A stretch of 64,000 nucleotides of DNA, taken from contig JAOIZZ010000001.1 of assembly GCA_028227395.1 (NCBI GenBank), forward strand, positions 124,001 to 188,000, in the 5' to 3' direction. Position 1 is the first letter of the stretch. Each line of letters opens with the position of its first letter. Below the pieces are notes generated by a model that was not told the origin of the DNA, did not search any database, and saw nothing but the letters and a program-made list of their open reading frames with translations. This document shows, in pieces, positions 25,503 to 34,733 of this stretch. The position numbers were made by a program, and so were the translations under genes. This DNA is from Woeseiaceae bacterium (GTDB lineage: Bacteria; Pseudomonadota; Gammaproteobacteria; Steroidobacterales; Woeseiaceae).

Positions 25503-26012
25503 GTGTATTCATTGATTACCGTAGATACTTTTTTTATTTTTGTCATCATAACTTCAATTCTTATTGGGTTTTTAAGAGGTTTTGTTAAAGAAGTTATTTC
25601 TATCTCAGCTCTTTTGTTAGCTGCATGGGTTGCAACAAACTATGGTAGCTATTTGGGCAGTTATTTTGCTCCATGGATTAATGATCCGAGTGGTCAATTG
25701 TGGGCGGGTTTTGTTTTTGGTTTCATTGTTATAGTTATAGTAGGTATGATTGTTGCAAAGCTGCTTTCAAAGATTTTTAGATTATCTTTATCAGCAAAAA
25801 TTGATCGCATATTGGGTGCAGTATTCGGCTTTTTTCGAGGTGCTATATTAATGGCCATTATAGTAATGGGAGGTCAATTGACTAGTTTCCAAGAAAAGAC
25901 ATGGTGGAATGAGTCTTTATATATTCCTTATGCAAAATTATTGTCGGATAAAATGATCGAATATACCCCAAGAAGTATTGAATTAATGAATAATTCACAA
26001 AGGAATGATTAG
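25503..26012 (+). CDS. cvpA: CvpA family membrane protein
   Basis: Four TM segments, GFLRGFVKEVISI; upstream of purF. Confidence 0.92.
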   Translation: MYSLITVDTFFIFVIITSILIGFLRGFVKEVISISALLLAAWVATNYGSYLGSYFAPWINDPSGQLWAGFVFGFIVIVIVGMIVAKLLSKIFRLSLSAKIDRILGAVFGFFRGAILMAIIVMGGQLTSFQEKTWWNESLYIPYAKLLSDKMIEYTPRSIELMNNSQRND

Positions 26013-27485
26013 ATGTGTGGTGTAGTTGGGATTATTAGTAAAAAGCCTGTAAATCAAGATATCTATGATGCGTTAACTTTGTTACAACATCGTGGACAAG
26101 ATGCTGCAGGGATTATCACCTGGGATGTAAATGGATTGCATACCAGAAAGAGTAATGGCTTGATTCGTGATGTATTTGATCAAGATCATATGGAAAAATT
26201 AGAGGGTAATATGGGTATGGGGCATGTTCGATACCCAACTGCTGGAGGTGCACAATCATCTGAAGCGCAACCATTTTATGTTAACTCTCCCTATGGAATA
26301 TGTTTGGCGCATAATGGAAATTTGACTAATTACGATGAATTAGCTGAGCTTTTAAGAACCAAAGATAGAAGACATCTAAATACGCATTCTGATTCAGAGG
26401 TTTTATTAAATGTTTTTGCCCATGAATTACAATCCAGAGTAAACGGTAAACCGACAGAAAAGAATATTTTTGATGCTGTAGATGCTCTACATCAAAGATG
26501 CAAAGGTGGATATGCTGTAGTTGTAATGATCGTAGGATATGGAATTGTTGCTTTTCGTGATCCAAGCGGTATTCGTCCATTGATACTCGGCAAAAGGTCG
26601 GATGGGGATAATATAGATTATATGATTGCTTCAGAAAGCGTCGCATTGGACGTGACCCAGTTTCAGATAGATAGAGATGTTAAGCCTGGAGAGGTTATAT
26701 TTATTGAGAGTAATGGCAAACTTCACAGTCGCTTTTATTCTGGAGAAACTTCTTATTCACCGTGTATTTTTGAGTTTGTTTATTTTGCAAGACCTGATTC
26801 TGTAATTGATAATATATCCGTTTACAAGGCACGTCTGAGAATGGGTGAGGAGCTGGCAGGACAAATTGTAAGGCAGTGGCCTGACAATGATATTGATGTG
26901 GTAATTCCTATACCCGATACCAGTCGAACAGCTGCTTCACAAGTCGCCTATAATCTTGGTGTAAAGTATCGAGAGGGATTTATCAAGAATAGATATGTTG
27001 GTAGGACATTTATCATGCCAGGGCAGGAAGAAAGAGATAATTCCGTGCGACGAAAATTAAATGCGATTGACCTTGAGTTTAAAGGAAAAAATGTCCTTTT
27101 GGTTGACGATTCAATAGTCAGAGGTACAACATCTAAACAAATAATTAAACTAGCGAGAGAGGCAGGAGCTAAAAAAGTTTATTTCGCATCTGCCGCACCA
27201 CCGGTTAGGTATCCAAATGTTTATGGGATTGATATGCCGGCCGCAAAAGAATTAATTGCAAATAATAAATCAGTAGCTGAAATCAAAGAAGCAATTGGAG
27301 CTGATCATCTTATTTATCAGGATTTAGACGGTTTAATAAGAGCGGTGAGTCATGATAATTCTTCAATTACAGGATTTGACGACTCTTGTTTTTCTGGGAA
27401 ATATATTACAGATGACATAACAGCTGAATATCTTGAAAAACTAGAAAGCACGAGAAGTGATGGTGCAAAAAAGAGAAAAATATAA
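26013..27485 (+). CDS. purF: Amidophosphoribosyltransferase
   Basis: MCGVVGII nucleophilic cysteine; [21 protein letters not shown] loop. Confidence 0.98.
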   Translation: MCGVVGIISKKPVNQDIYDALTLLQHRGQDAAGIITWDVNGLHTRKSNGLIRDVFDQDHMEKLEGNMGMGHVRYPTAGGAQSSEAQPFYVNSPYGICLAHNGNLTNYDELAELLRTKDRRHLNTHSDSEVLLNVFAHELQSRVNGKPTEKNIFDAVDALHQRCKGGYAVVVMIVGYGIVAFRDPSGIRPLILGKRSDGDNIDYMIASESVALDVTQFQIDRDVKPGEVIFIESNGKLHSRFYSGETSYSPCIFEFVYFARPDSVIDNISVYKARLRMGEELAGQIVRQWPDNDIDVVIPIPDTSRTAASQVAYNLGVKYREGFIKNRYVGRTFIMPGQEERDNSVRRKLNAIDLEFKGKNVLLVDDSIVRGTTSKQIIKLAREAGAKKVYFASAAPPVRYPNVYGIDMPAAKELIANNKSVAEIKEAIGADHLIYQDLDGLIRAVSHDNSSITGFDDSCFSGKYITDDITAEYLEKLESTRSDGAKKRKI

Positions 27486-27494
27486 TCTCAAGAG

Positions 27495-28220
27495 CTATGG
27501 TCGATTCAGTGTGACCAAATTTGGACCAGATTGATCCCAGTTTAATATACTTCCTTGTTCGTACCAGTCACCCAAAACAAAGCGTTGATGGGGGATGTCA
27601 TTTATCAATGTGTCATGAATAGCGGGTTTATGCGTATGACCGTGAATTAATTTAGTTATATTATTCTTTTGAAAGGTTTTATTTATTTCATCTTGATTGA
27701 CATCAGTAATATTCTCGTCCAAGTATTTCGTATGATCTTTGCTTTTGTCTCTTGATTCTTGCGCAAAGTTTATCCTTTCAGCTATAGATTTTCTCAGCAT
27801 CATGTTTTGCCATTCGGGATCTCTCGTTAGTTTCCTTGTAATTTGATATTCGCGGTCATCGGTACAAAAAATATCACCATGACTAATCATGATTTTCTCA
27901 TCATTTATTTTAATGATACTTGGATCCTTAAGTATCTTAATTCCAGTTTTTTTTGCAAAAATATCACCAATCAAAAAGTCACGATTGCCATGCATGAAAT
28001 ATGTTGGTATGCCACTACTGGTATAGTTATCTAGAGCTAATAACGTTTCTTTGTAATATGGGTTGGGGTCATCATCACCAATCCAGTATTCAAATAAATC
28101 ACCGAGTATATATAAAACATCGGTTTCTTTAGTGCTATTCTCTAGAAAGTCAATAAATTGTCTAGCTATTTCGGGTTGTGATTCAGAAATATGCAAGTCA
28201 GAGATAAAAGTTATCATCAT
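27495..28220 (-). CDS. lpxH: UDP-2,3-diacylglucosamine diphosphatase
   Basis: FISDLHISE, ILGDLFEYWIGDD, HGNRDFL, HGHTHKPA motifs. Confidence 0.95.
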   Translation of the reverse strand: MMITFISDLHISESQPEIARQFIDFLENSTKETDVLYILGDLFEYWIGDDDPNPYYKETLLALDNYTSSGIPTYFMHGNRDFLIGDIFAKKTGIKILKDPSIIKINDEKIMISHGDIFCTDDREYQITRKLTRDPEWQNMMLRKSIAERINFAQESRDKSKDHTKYLDENITDVNQDEINKTFQKNNITKLIHGHTHKPAIHDTLINDIPHQRFVLGDWYEQGSILNWDQSGPNLVTLNRP

Positions 28221-28226
28221 GTGCGT

Positions 28227-28790
28227 TTAATTATCCAGAATGACAATCTTTTGAATTAGTATTTCCTCAATAGGTACATCCTCACTGAATCTTCCTTTAG
28301 GGCCTGTTGGTTTTTTTGAGATTCTATCAACAATATCCATGCCTTTTATTACGTTACCAAAAACTGCATAACCCCAATTTCCTGACTTAGGGTTTAGAAA
28401 TGAGTTATCTTTTGAATTAATAAAAAATTGTGCATTTGCGGAATGTGGATCCGAAGTTCTTGCCATTGCAATTGTCCCTCTTAAATTAGTGAGCCCGTTT
28501 CCAGACTCGTTAGGGATGCTTGATTGGGATTCAAGATCTGAGAGGTTTTGGTCAAATCCCCCTCCTTGTATCATAAAGTTTGGAATGACACGATGAAATA
28601 AAGTGTTATTAAAATATTCACTTTTTATTAAGCTAATAAAATTTTCGACAGTTATCGGTGCTCTGCGTCCATCTAGTTGAAGTGTGATAGAACCTTCAGT
28701 GGTTTGTATTTCTATGGTTCTATCTTCTACTAATTGGGCGCCTGCACTGGTAGTAAAAAAAATTATGGCTATTAAAATTATTTTTTGCAT
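28227..28790 (-). CDS. Periplasmic cyclophilin-type peptidyl-prolyl cis-trans isomerase
   Basis: Signal peptide; FHRVIPNFMIQGGGFD and MARTSDPHSANAQFFIN motifs. Confidence 0.93.
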   Translation of the reverse strand: MQKIILIAIIFFTTSAGAQLVEDRTIEIQTTEGSITLQLDGRRAPITVENFISLIKSEYFNNTLFHRVIPNFMIQGGGFDQNLSDLESQSSIPNESGNGLTNLRGTIAMARTSDPHSANAQFFINSKDNSFLNPKSGNWGYAVFGNVIKGMDIVDRISKKPTGPKGRFSEDVPIEEILIQKIVILDN

Positions 28791-28952
28791 TAGTTGTTTC
28801 TCTTTTTTGTAATGTATTGATATTTTTAGAATTTTATCTCATTGACCTAGTTATTATGTTTCCGTATTATCCGCCGCTTGGATATCATTGTATATCTTAG
28901 GTTACCGCATTTATAAATAATTATAACGTTTTCATTTAGGAGTTTAATAGAT

Positions 28953-29342
28953 ATGTTTGATTGGAAAAAACCGACAGTTCAAATGCTAGGGAGATGGCAG
29001 CCATGGCATGAGGGGCATAGAGCACTATTCGAGAGATGTGTGGCAAAAACTGGCCAAGTAATTATTCAAGTTAGGGATGTACAGGGTGCATCTGGCGGAA
29101 CTGGTCAAGACGATAACCCATTTGATTGGGATGTTGTATGTTCTAATATAGAAAAAGGTCTTAATGAATATGGTTATAAGCGTGGCTCTGAATATGAGAT
29201 TATGCTTGTACCTAATGTTGTTAATATTACTTATGGTAGAGGAGTTGGATATACATTTGAAGAGGAAGTATTTGATGACTCTGTGAATTCTATAAGCGCA
29301 ACAAAGATTCGAAAAAAATTAAGAGACGAAGGCAAGCTCTAG
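28953..29342 (+). CDS. Small stand-alone nucleotidyltransferase (cytidylyl/adenylyl-transferase-like), substrate unknown
   Basis: MLGRWQPWHEGHR (HxGH type) and C-terminal SISATKIRKKL; 129 aa. Confidence 0.75.
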   Translation: MFDWKKPTVQMLGRWQPWHEGHRALFERCVAKTGQVIIQVRDVQGASGGTGQDDNPFDWDVVCSNIEKGLNEYGYKRGSEYEIMLVPNVVNITYGRGVGYTFEEEVFDDSVNSISATKIRKKLRDEGKL

Positions 29343-29451
29343 ATTAACAGTTCGTTCATTTAAAAAAGTTAATTACTGATTAAGCAACCATATTTTCTTT
29401 ATTTTGTTATTCTTTAGCTTCTTAATTTAATACACTTAGCTTTTTATTTGT

Positions 29452-29481
29452 TTGTATGACTCTATAGCATTGGATTATAAT
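29452..29481 (+). promoter_or_regulatory. Putative promoter of the tRNA cluster
   Basis: TTGTAT (29452-29457), 18-nt spacer, TATAAT (29476-29481). Confidence 0.45.
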
Positions 29482-29528
29482 AACTATTTTAATTACATTC
29501 TTTTCTAATTAGAGCTTTTTTAGTATGT

Positions 29529-29605
29529 CGGGGCATGGCGCAGCCTGGTAGCGCATCTGCTTTGGGAGCAGAGGGTCGGCGGTTCGAATCCGTCTGCCCC
29601 GACCA
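29529..29605 (+). tRNA. tRNA-Pro(TGG)
   Basis: CGGGGCA...TGCCCCG acceptor, anticodon loop TTTGGGA, GGTTCGAAT T-loop, encoded CCA; 77 nt. Confidence 0.96.
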
Positions 29606-29625
29606 TTTATTTTATTATAGAAATA

Positions 29626-29702
29626 GCGCTCGTAGCTCAACTGGATAGAGCATCGGCCTTCTAAGCCGAGGGTTGCAGGTTCGAGTCCTGCCGAGCGCGC
29701 CA
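29626..29702 (+). tRNA. tRNA-Arg(TCT)
   Basis: GCGCTCG...CGAGCGC acceptor, anticodon loop CTTCTAA, encoded CCA. Confidence 0.96.
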
Positions 29703-29764
29703 TTTCTTTATTACGATAAATAATTTATCATTCTCGAATGGTTTTAATTTCGTCAAAAATTAAT

Positions 29765-29841
29765 GGTGGGCGTAGCTCAGTTGGTAGAGCCCCGGATTGT
29801 GATTCCGGTCGTCGTGGGTTCGAGCCCCATCGTCCACCCCA
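29765..29841 (+). tRNA. tRNA-His(GTG)
   Basis: G-1 paired with C73, GTGGGCG...CGTCCAC acceptor (with G-U), anticodon loop TTGTGAT, encoded CCA. Confidence 0.95.
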
Positions 29842-29990
29842 AATTTCTATTTTTAAATTACAATCGAAATCTTAGGTTAGTTACTTGAGATATAAACTTT
29901 AAATTTATATATATATTGCTAGTGAATTTATCGCACCTTAAATAGTTTATATAATATGAAAAAAACATCATAAATAAGAGGTTTAATAAT

Positions 29991-30497
29991 TTGATTGATG
30001 ATGTTTCCAGAGATGATGCTCATTGGTATTTACTTCAAACCAAGTATAAGCAGGAGCATAAAGCTGCAGATCAGTTAAGGCAGCAAAATATATCAATATT
30101 TCTTCCTCAGTATAAGTTTGAAAAAATAATAAATGGAAATAAAGTAATAAAAAATGAGCCATTATTTTCTCGCTACCTGTTTGCTTGGCTTGAGGTTGAA
30201 AATACCAACTGGACTTCTGTGCGATCAACCAGAGGAGTTAGTAACTTTGTAAAATTTGGTAATAGGTCAGCAATTGTTGAACAAAGAATTATAGACTATC
30301 TCAAGAAATGTGATTTACAGTCTCAAGAATCATACATAAAGATTGGTGAAATAGTGAAGATAGCAAGTGGTTCTTTAAAGGGATTTAAGGCAATTTATAA
30401 AGCTGCGGATGGCGATTCAAGATCCTATATATTGTTGAATTTCATGCAGCAAAATCAGTATTTAAGTATTGATAATCAATTAATAAGGAAGTTATAG
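29991..30497 (+). CDS. RfaH-like specialised transcription antiterminator (NusG paralog; TTG start)
   Basis: HWYLLQTKYKQEHKAADQLRQQNISIFLPQYKFEK...LFSRYLFAWLEVENTNWTSVRSTRGVSNFVKFG; heads polysaccharide locus. Confidence 0.88.
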   Translation: MIDDVSRDDAHWYLLQTKYKQEHKAADQLRQQNISIFLPQYKFEKIINGNKVIKNEPLFSRYLFAWLEVENTNWTSVRSTRGVSNFVKFGNRSAIVEQRIIDYLKKCDLQSQESYIKIGEIVKIASGSLKGFKAIYKAADGDSRSYILLNFMQQNQYLSIDNQLIRKL

Positions 30498-30613
30498 AGC
30501 TTTCATTTTATAATGTTTATATATGTTAAATTTATAAGTAAAATTTTTCATTGATGTGTGCAACTGATCTAAGTGTAAGTTAGAATATGCTTAAAAATAA
30601 TAGGCTTTAAATT

Positions 30614-31549
30614 ATGAGTATTTCAAATAACAGATCGAAAGAAATTACTTTACATGATGATGAGATTGACCTGAAGGAACTCTTTGATGTCATTTGGAAG
30701 AAAAAAATACTTATAATTCTGGTTACTCTAGCCTTTGCGCTAAGTTCCGTATTATTTTCTCTCAGCCTTACGAATTTATATAAATCAGAAGCTTTATTGA
30801 CTGTAAATTTGGGCTCAAACGCTAGAAGTTCTTCGAGCATAGGAAGCTTAGCTTCTAGTATTGGTTTTAATATGCCTGCAAATCTTGGAGATAAAGGAAT
30901 ACTTGCTATTGAGACGGTTCAGTCTAGAGATTTTCTAAAGCATTTAATAACTTTTGAAAATGTTCTCCCTTCAATAATGGCTGCTAGAGGCTATGATAGG
31001 AGTTCAAAAAAAATTCAATATGATCCCAAGATTTATAATGAAAGTAATGGCCAGTGGGTTCGACCGCAAAAAAATAATCGAAAATCTACACCATCGTATA
31101 TAGAAGCTCATGGAAGTTATTTAGGACAAATGTCGATTGTGCGAAATCAGGAAACGAGCAATATCTCTATTTCAGTTGAGCATGTCTCACCCATTTTTGC
31201 TAAAGAATTCCTAGAGTTAATAATTAACGAGGCAAATGAATTATTACGAAATAAAGATCTACTGGAATCTAACGATGCCATAGCATATTTGAATTCTGAA
31301 ATGCCAAAAGCCTCATTAATTTCGATGAAAGAAGCAATAAATAAGTTGGTTTTATCTCAACTTGAAACTCAAATGATGGCGAAAATAAGTACTGAATATA
31401 TCTTAAAAACAATAGAGCCACCTTTTATTCCAGAAATAAAGTCTAGTCCAAATAGAGCATTAATTTGTATTGTATCGACATTATTTGGTGGAATGATTGC
31501 AATTTTCTGGGTTCTCATGCGTCATTATGTTTTAGGCAGAGTGAAGTAG
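30614..31549 (+). CDS. wzz: Wzz-type chain length determinant protein
   Basis: Cytoplasmic N-terminus (DEIDLKELFDVIWKKK), two TM segments, SSPNRALICIVSTLFGGM near C-terminal TM. Confidence 0.87.
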   Translation: MSISNNRSKEITLHDDEIDLKELFDVIWKKKILIILVTLAFALSSVLFSLSLTNLYKSEALLTVNLGSNARSSSSIGSLASSIGFNMPANLGDKGILAIETVQSRDFLKHLITFENVLPSIMAARGYDRSSKKIQYDPKIYNESNGQWVRPQKNNRKSTPSYIEAHGSYLGQMSIVRNQETSNISISVEHVSPIFAKEFLELIINEANELLRNKDLLESNDAIAYLNSEMPKASLISMKEAINKLVLSQLETQMMAKISTEYILKTIEPPFIPEIKSSPNRALICIVSTLFGGMIAIFWVLMRHYVLGRVK

Positions 31550-31611
31550 ATGCTTTTGATATCTAGTATTGACCGGTCTTAATTTTTCATATTGCATTCT
31601 GAGCTTATCTC

Positions 31612-31630
31612 ACCCACTTAATGGGTTTTT
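31612..31630 (+). terminator. Possible Rho-independent terminator after wzz
   Basis: ACCCA-CTTAA-TGGGT followed by TTTT; short 5-bp stem. Confidence 0.45.
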
Positions 31631-31803
31631 ATTCTTTTAATCTAGCGGTAATCAATTTTTAATTTTATATTATAGGAACCTATTTTTTTGACAATCGGTT
31701 GCTTAAGAAATTATTACTATTAAATCTGATCTATTTTATTTTAGAAAAAACCCTAAAGCCATTCAAATACTATTATTAGTAATATGATTTGACTATGTTA
31801 TTA

Positions 31804-31820
31804 TGTTCATTAAATGAACA
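31804..31820. promoter_or_regulatory. Operator-like palindrome upstream of EPS regulator
   Basis: TGTTCATT-A-AATGAACA perfect 8-bp arms; extra TGTTCATT half-site at 31857-31864. Confidence 0.5.
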
Positions 31821-31828
31821 ATCCCATT

Positions 31829-31923
31829 AGGCAGTGTTTAAGCAGAATTTAATATATGTTCATTCAGCCGGGGTTCTGGGTTACTAGTATCCTGCGGCAG
31901 CCTGCCTGATAAAATTAAACACT
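31829..31923 (+). promoter_or_regulatory. Structured leader with ops/JUMPstart-like motif
   Basis: AGTGTTTAA (31833-31841) / TTAAACACT (31915-31923); GCGGCAGCCTG (31894-31904) matches 9 of 11 positions of the ops core GCGGTAGCGTG. Confidence 0.4.
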
Positions 31924-31940
31924 ATTTACATAGAGTTAAT

Positions 31941-32276
31941 ATGTCTAACCAAGATTTTGAGTATCGTGTACTAAAGATACTTGAGCAATGTCCAAATTTA
32001 ACTCAGCGTCAGTTAGCTGAAGAGTTAGGGGTCAGCTTAGGCAAAACGCATTATCTTATTAAATCTTTAATTGATATTGGCTGGATTAAGCTAGATAATT
32101 TTCAACGATCAAATAATAAATTGGGCTATGCCTACCTACTCACACCTCAGGGTATTAAAGAGAAAGCAGCTATAACCACTAGATTTTTGATTAGAAAGCA
32201 ACTTGAATACAATAAACTACATGAGGAAATTGCAAGCCTCCAGGAAGAAGTTAGGCTTCAAAAAAAAATAGACTAA
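31941..32276 (+). CDS. MarR-family EPS-associated transcriptional regulator
   Basis: wHTH: FEYRVLKILEQCPNLTQRQLAEELGVSLGKTHYLIKSLIDIGWIKLDNF; C-terminal coiled coil. Confidence 0.85.
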   Translation: MSNQDFEYRVLKILEQCPNLTQRQLAEELGVSLGKTHYLIKSLIDIGWIKLDNFQRSNNKLGYAYLLTPQGIKEKAAITTRFLIRKQLEYNKLHEEIASLQEEVRLQKKID

Positions 32277-32458
32277 TCAATAATAATATCAAAAAAAATT
32301 TGTTTGTGTGAATGGTAAGATACAATATCTATTATAATGCAATCATAATTATAGAATTCACTAATAATATATCTTTTGGTTTCAGGATCTGACTCTTTAG
32401 AGTCTGGTAAATTAAATGATATTAACAAGCATCAATTCATTTTAAGAGCTTAACTATT

Positions 32459-33655
32459 TTGATTACAAAAACAAAAACAAAAACAAAAACAAAAATAACT
32501 ATAGTTGGATCTGGTTTTGTAGGCATGTCACTTTCAGTGCTTTTGGCTCAACATAATGAAGTAACTGTTCTTGATATAGATCCAATAAGAGTTGAAAAAA
32601 TTAATAATAAGCAATCAACGATTGCTGACCCTGAGATCGAGTTATTTCTGACAGAAAAGTCATTATCATTAACCGCTACTTTGGATAGTCGACTTGCTTT
32701 CGAAGGAGCTCAATTTATTATTGTAGCAACACCTACCAACTATGACACTGAGACAAGTCGATTTGATACAAGTTCTGTAGATAATGTGGTGGATGAGGCC
32801 CTTAAGTTCAACTCTGATGCTCTTATTATTATCAAGTCAACTATTCCAGTGGGTCATACAAAATCACTACAAGAAAAATTTGATACAAAGCGGGTTATAT
32901 TTTCTCCTGAGTTTCTAAGAGAAGGGAAGGCACTCAAGGACAACCTCAATCCATCACGAATCATTATTGGAAGTCATAGTGAAGCAAGCAAGGAATTTGC
33001 AGAATTATTGAAGCAAGCTGCAGAAAAAGTTAGCGTCGAAATGCTTTTTATTCGTTCGGCCGAAGCAGAGGCCATCAAACTCTTTGCAAATACGTATCTT
33101 GCAATGAGGGTATCATTCTTTAACGAATTAGATTCTTATGCACTTGCGCATGAGTTAGATACAAAAAATATTATTAGTGGCGTGTGTCTAGATGAGAGGA
33201 TAGGCAATGGCTATAATAATCCATCTTTTGGTTATGGCGGTTACTGTCTTCCGAAGGATACGAAGCAATTACTTACAAATTATGAGCGAGTTCCACAGAC
33301 ATTAATTCAAGCAATTGTGTCCTCTAATAGTACTCGAAAAGCTTTTCTAGCAGATGAAATATTGAAGCAAAATCCAGAAATTGTCGGTTTTTACCGACTT
33401 GTTATGAAAGAGGGCAGTGATAATTTTAGATCATCAGCGATTCAGGGGATTATAAAGCGAATCAAAGCAAAAGGTATTCTTGTCATAATTTATGAGCCAA
33501 CTTTTTATGGAGAAGATTTTTTTGGATCTGAGGTGATTCAAGATATAGAAGAATTTAAGATTAAATCCGATATTATTGTTTCAAATAGAATATCAGAGCA
33601 GCTATTAGACGTTCAAGGTAAGGTCTTTAGTCGAGATATATTTAAGGAGAATTAA
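32459..33655 (+). CDS. ugd: Nucleotide-sugar dehydrogenase (UDP-glucose 6-dehydrogenase family; TTG start)
   Basis: KITIVGSGFVGMSLSVLLAQHNEVTVLDID, SPEFLREGKAL, GYGGYCLPKDTKQL. Confidence 0.9.
   Translation: MITKTKTKTKTKITIVGSGFVGMSLSVLLAQHNEVTVLDIDPIRVEKINNKQSTIADPEIELFLTEKSLSLTATLDSRLAFEGAQFIIVATPTNYDTETSRFDTSSVDNVVDEALKFNSDALIIIKSTIPVGHTKSLQEKFDTKRVIFSPEFLREGKALKDNLNPSRIIIGSHSEASKEFAELLKQAAEKVSVEMLFIRSAEAEAIKLFANTYLAMRVSFFNELDSYALAHELDTKNIISGVCLDERIGNGYNNPSFGYGGYCLPKDTKQLLTNYERVPQTLIQAIVSSNSTRKAFLADEILKQNPEIVGFYRLVMKEGSDNFRSSAIQGIIKRIKAKGILVIIYEPTFYGEDFFGSEVIQDIEEFKIKSDIIVSNRISEQLLDVQGKVFSRDIFKEN
32465..32494 (+). repeat. In-frame hexanucleotide tandem repeat (ACAAAA)x5 at 5' end of ugd
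   Basis: acaaaa repeated five times, encoding TKTKTKTKTK. Confidence 0.95.
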
Positions 33656-33681
33656 GTCGTGAAATTTTTAGGGAGTTATGA

Positions 33682-34698
33682 ATGAAAAAAACAGTACTAA
33701 TTACAGGATCTGCTGGATTTATTGGTTTTCACTTAGTAAAAGCCATGCTTAATAATGGTTATCATGTTGTTGGAATTGATAATATTAATGACTACTATGA
33801 CCAAAATTTAAAACTTAGCAGGTTAGAAAACATTAATGAATTTATTGATGATAGTGAGCTAAAAGAAAAGTATAAGTTTATTAAATTAGATATTACAGAT
33901 AATACAGATCTTCAGAATTTATTTAGCACTTATGATATTGATATAGTGATTCACTTGGCTGCTCATGCTGGAGTTCGTTATTCAATAGAGAATCCGAAAG
34001 CATTTGTTGATTCGAATATAGTTGGTTTTACTAATTTGTTGGAATGTTGTAAACAAGCAAAAATAGAGCATTTTGTTTATGCTTCTTCAAGTTCTGTATA
34101 TGGGATGAATACCAAACAACCTTTTAGTACTTCAGATAATACCGACTATCCTGTTAGCCTTTATGCTGCTACAAAAAAATCAAATGAGTTACTTGCATAC
34201 TCCTATAGCCATCTTTTTAATATGCCTTGCACCGGGCTTCGTTTTTTTACGGTCTATGGTCCATACGGAAGACCAGACATGGCTTATTATCTTTTTGCTA
34301 AAGCAATTTGTGAAGGGCGACCAATAGATGTCTTTAATAATGGTAATATGAAGCGGGATTTCACCTACATTGATGATATCGTTGAAGGAATTCTTCTCGT
34401 GACCAAAAAGATTCCATCCAGATGCTCTCCAGAAACATCTGATGCAACGGCTCCATTTAAAGTATTTAATATTGGTAATAATGAGGTAATAACACTAGGT
34501 TATTTTATTGAACAAATCGAGTTAGCATTGTCTAAGAAAGCAATTATAAATATGATGCCAATGCAAGACGGTGACGTACCTCTCACCTATGCAGATATTG
34601 ATGATATGAAGGAAGAGTTTGATTTTAATCCAAATACCTCTATTGAAGACGGTATTCAGCGCTTTGTGGAATGGTATTTAAACTATAATGCTACTTAG
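33682..34698 (+). CDS. NAD-dependent epimerase, UDP-glucuronate 4-epimerase-like
   Basis: VLITGSAGFIGFHLVKAML..GIDNINDYYDQNLKLSRL; YAATKKSNELLAYSYSHLF. Confidence 0.88.
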   Translation: MKKTVLITGSAGFIGFHLVKAMLNNGYHVVGIDNINDYYDQNLKLSRLENINEFIDDSELKEKYKFIKLDITDNTDLQNLFSTYDIDIVIHLAAHAGVRYSIENPKAFVDSNIVGFTNLLECCKQAKIEHFVYASSSSVYGMNTKQPFSTSDNTDYPVSLYAATKKSNELLAYSYSHLFNMPCTGLRFFTVYGPYGRPDMAYYLFAKAICEGRPIDVFNNGNMKRDFTYIDDIVEGILLVTKKIPSRCSPETSDATAPFKVFNIGNNEVITLGYFIEQIELALSKKAIINMMPMQDGDVPLTYADIDDMKEEFDFNPNTSIEDGIQRFVEWYLNYNAT

Positions 34699-34733
34699 AA
34701 TTTATTTATTAAATATTTCAAGGATCTAGAATT

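Noticed and set aside
29509-29703. Minus-strand ORF MARSAGLEPATLGLEGRCSIQ...GRGRRIRTADPLLPKQMRYQAAPCP
   Set aside because: Antisense translation of tRNA-Pro and tRNA-Arg; a well-known type of false protein annotation.
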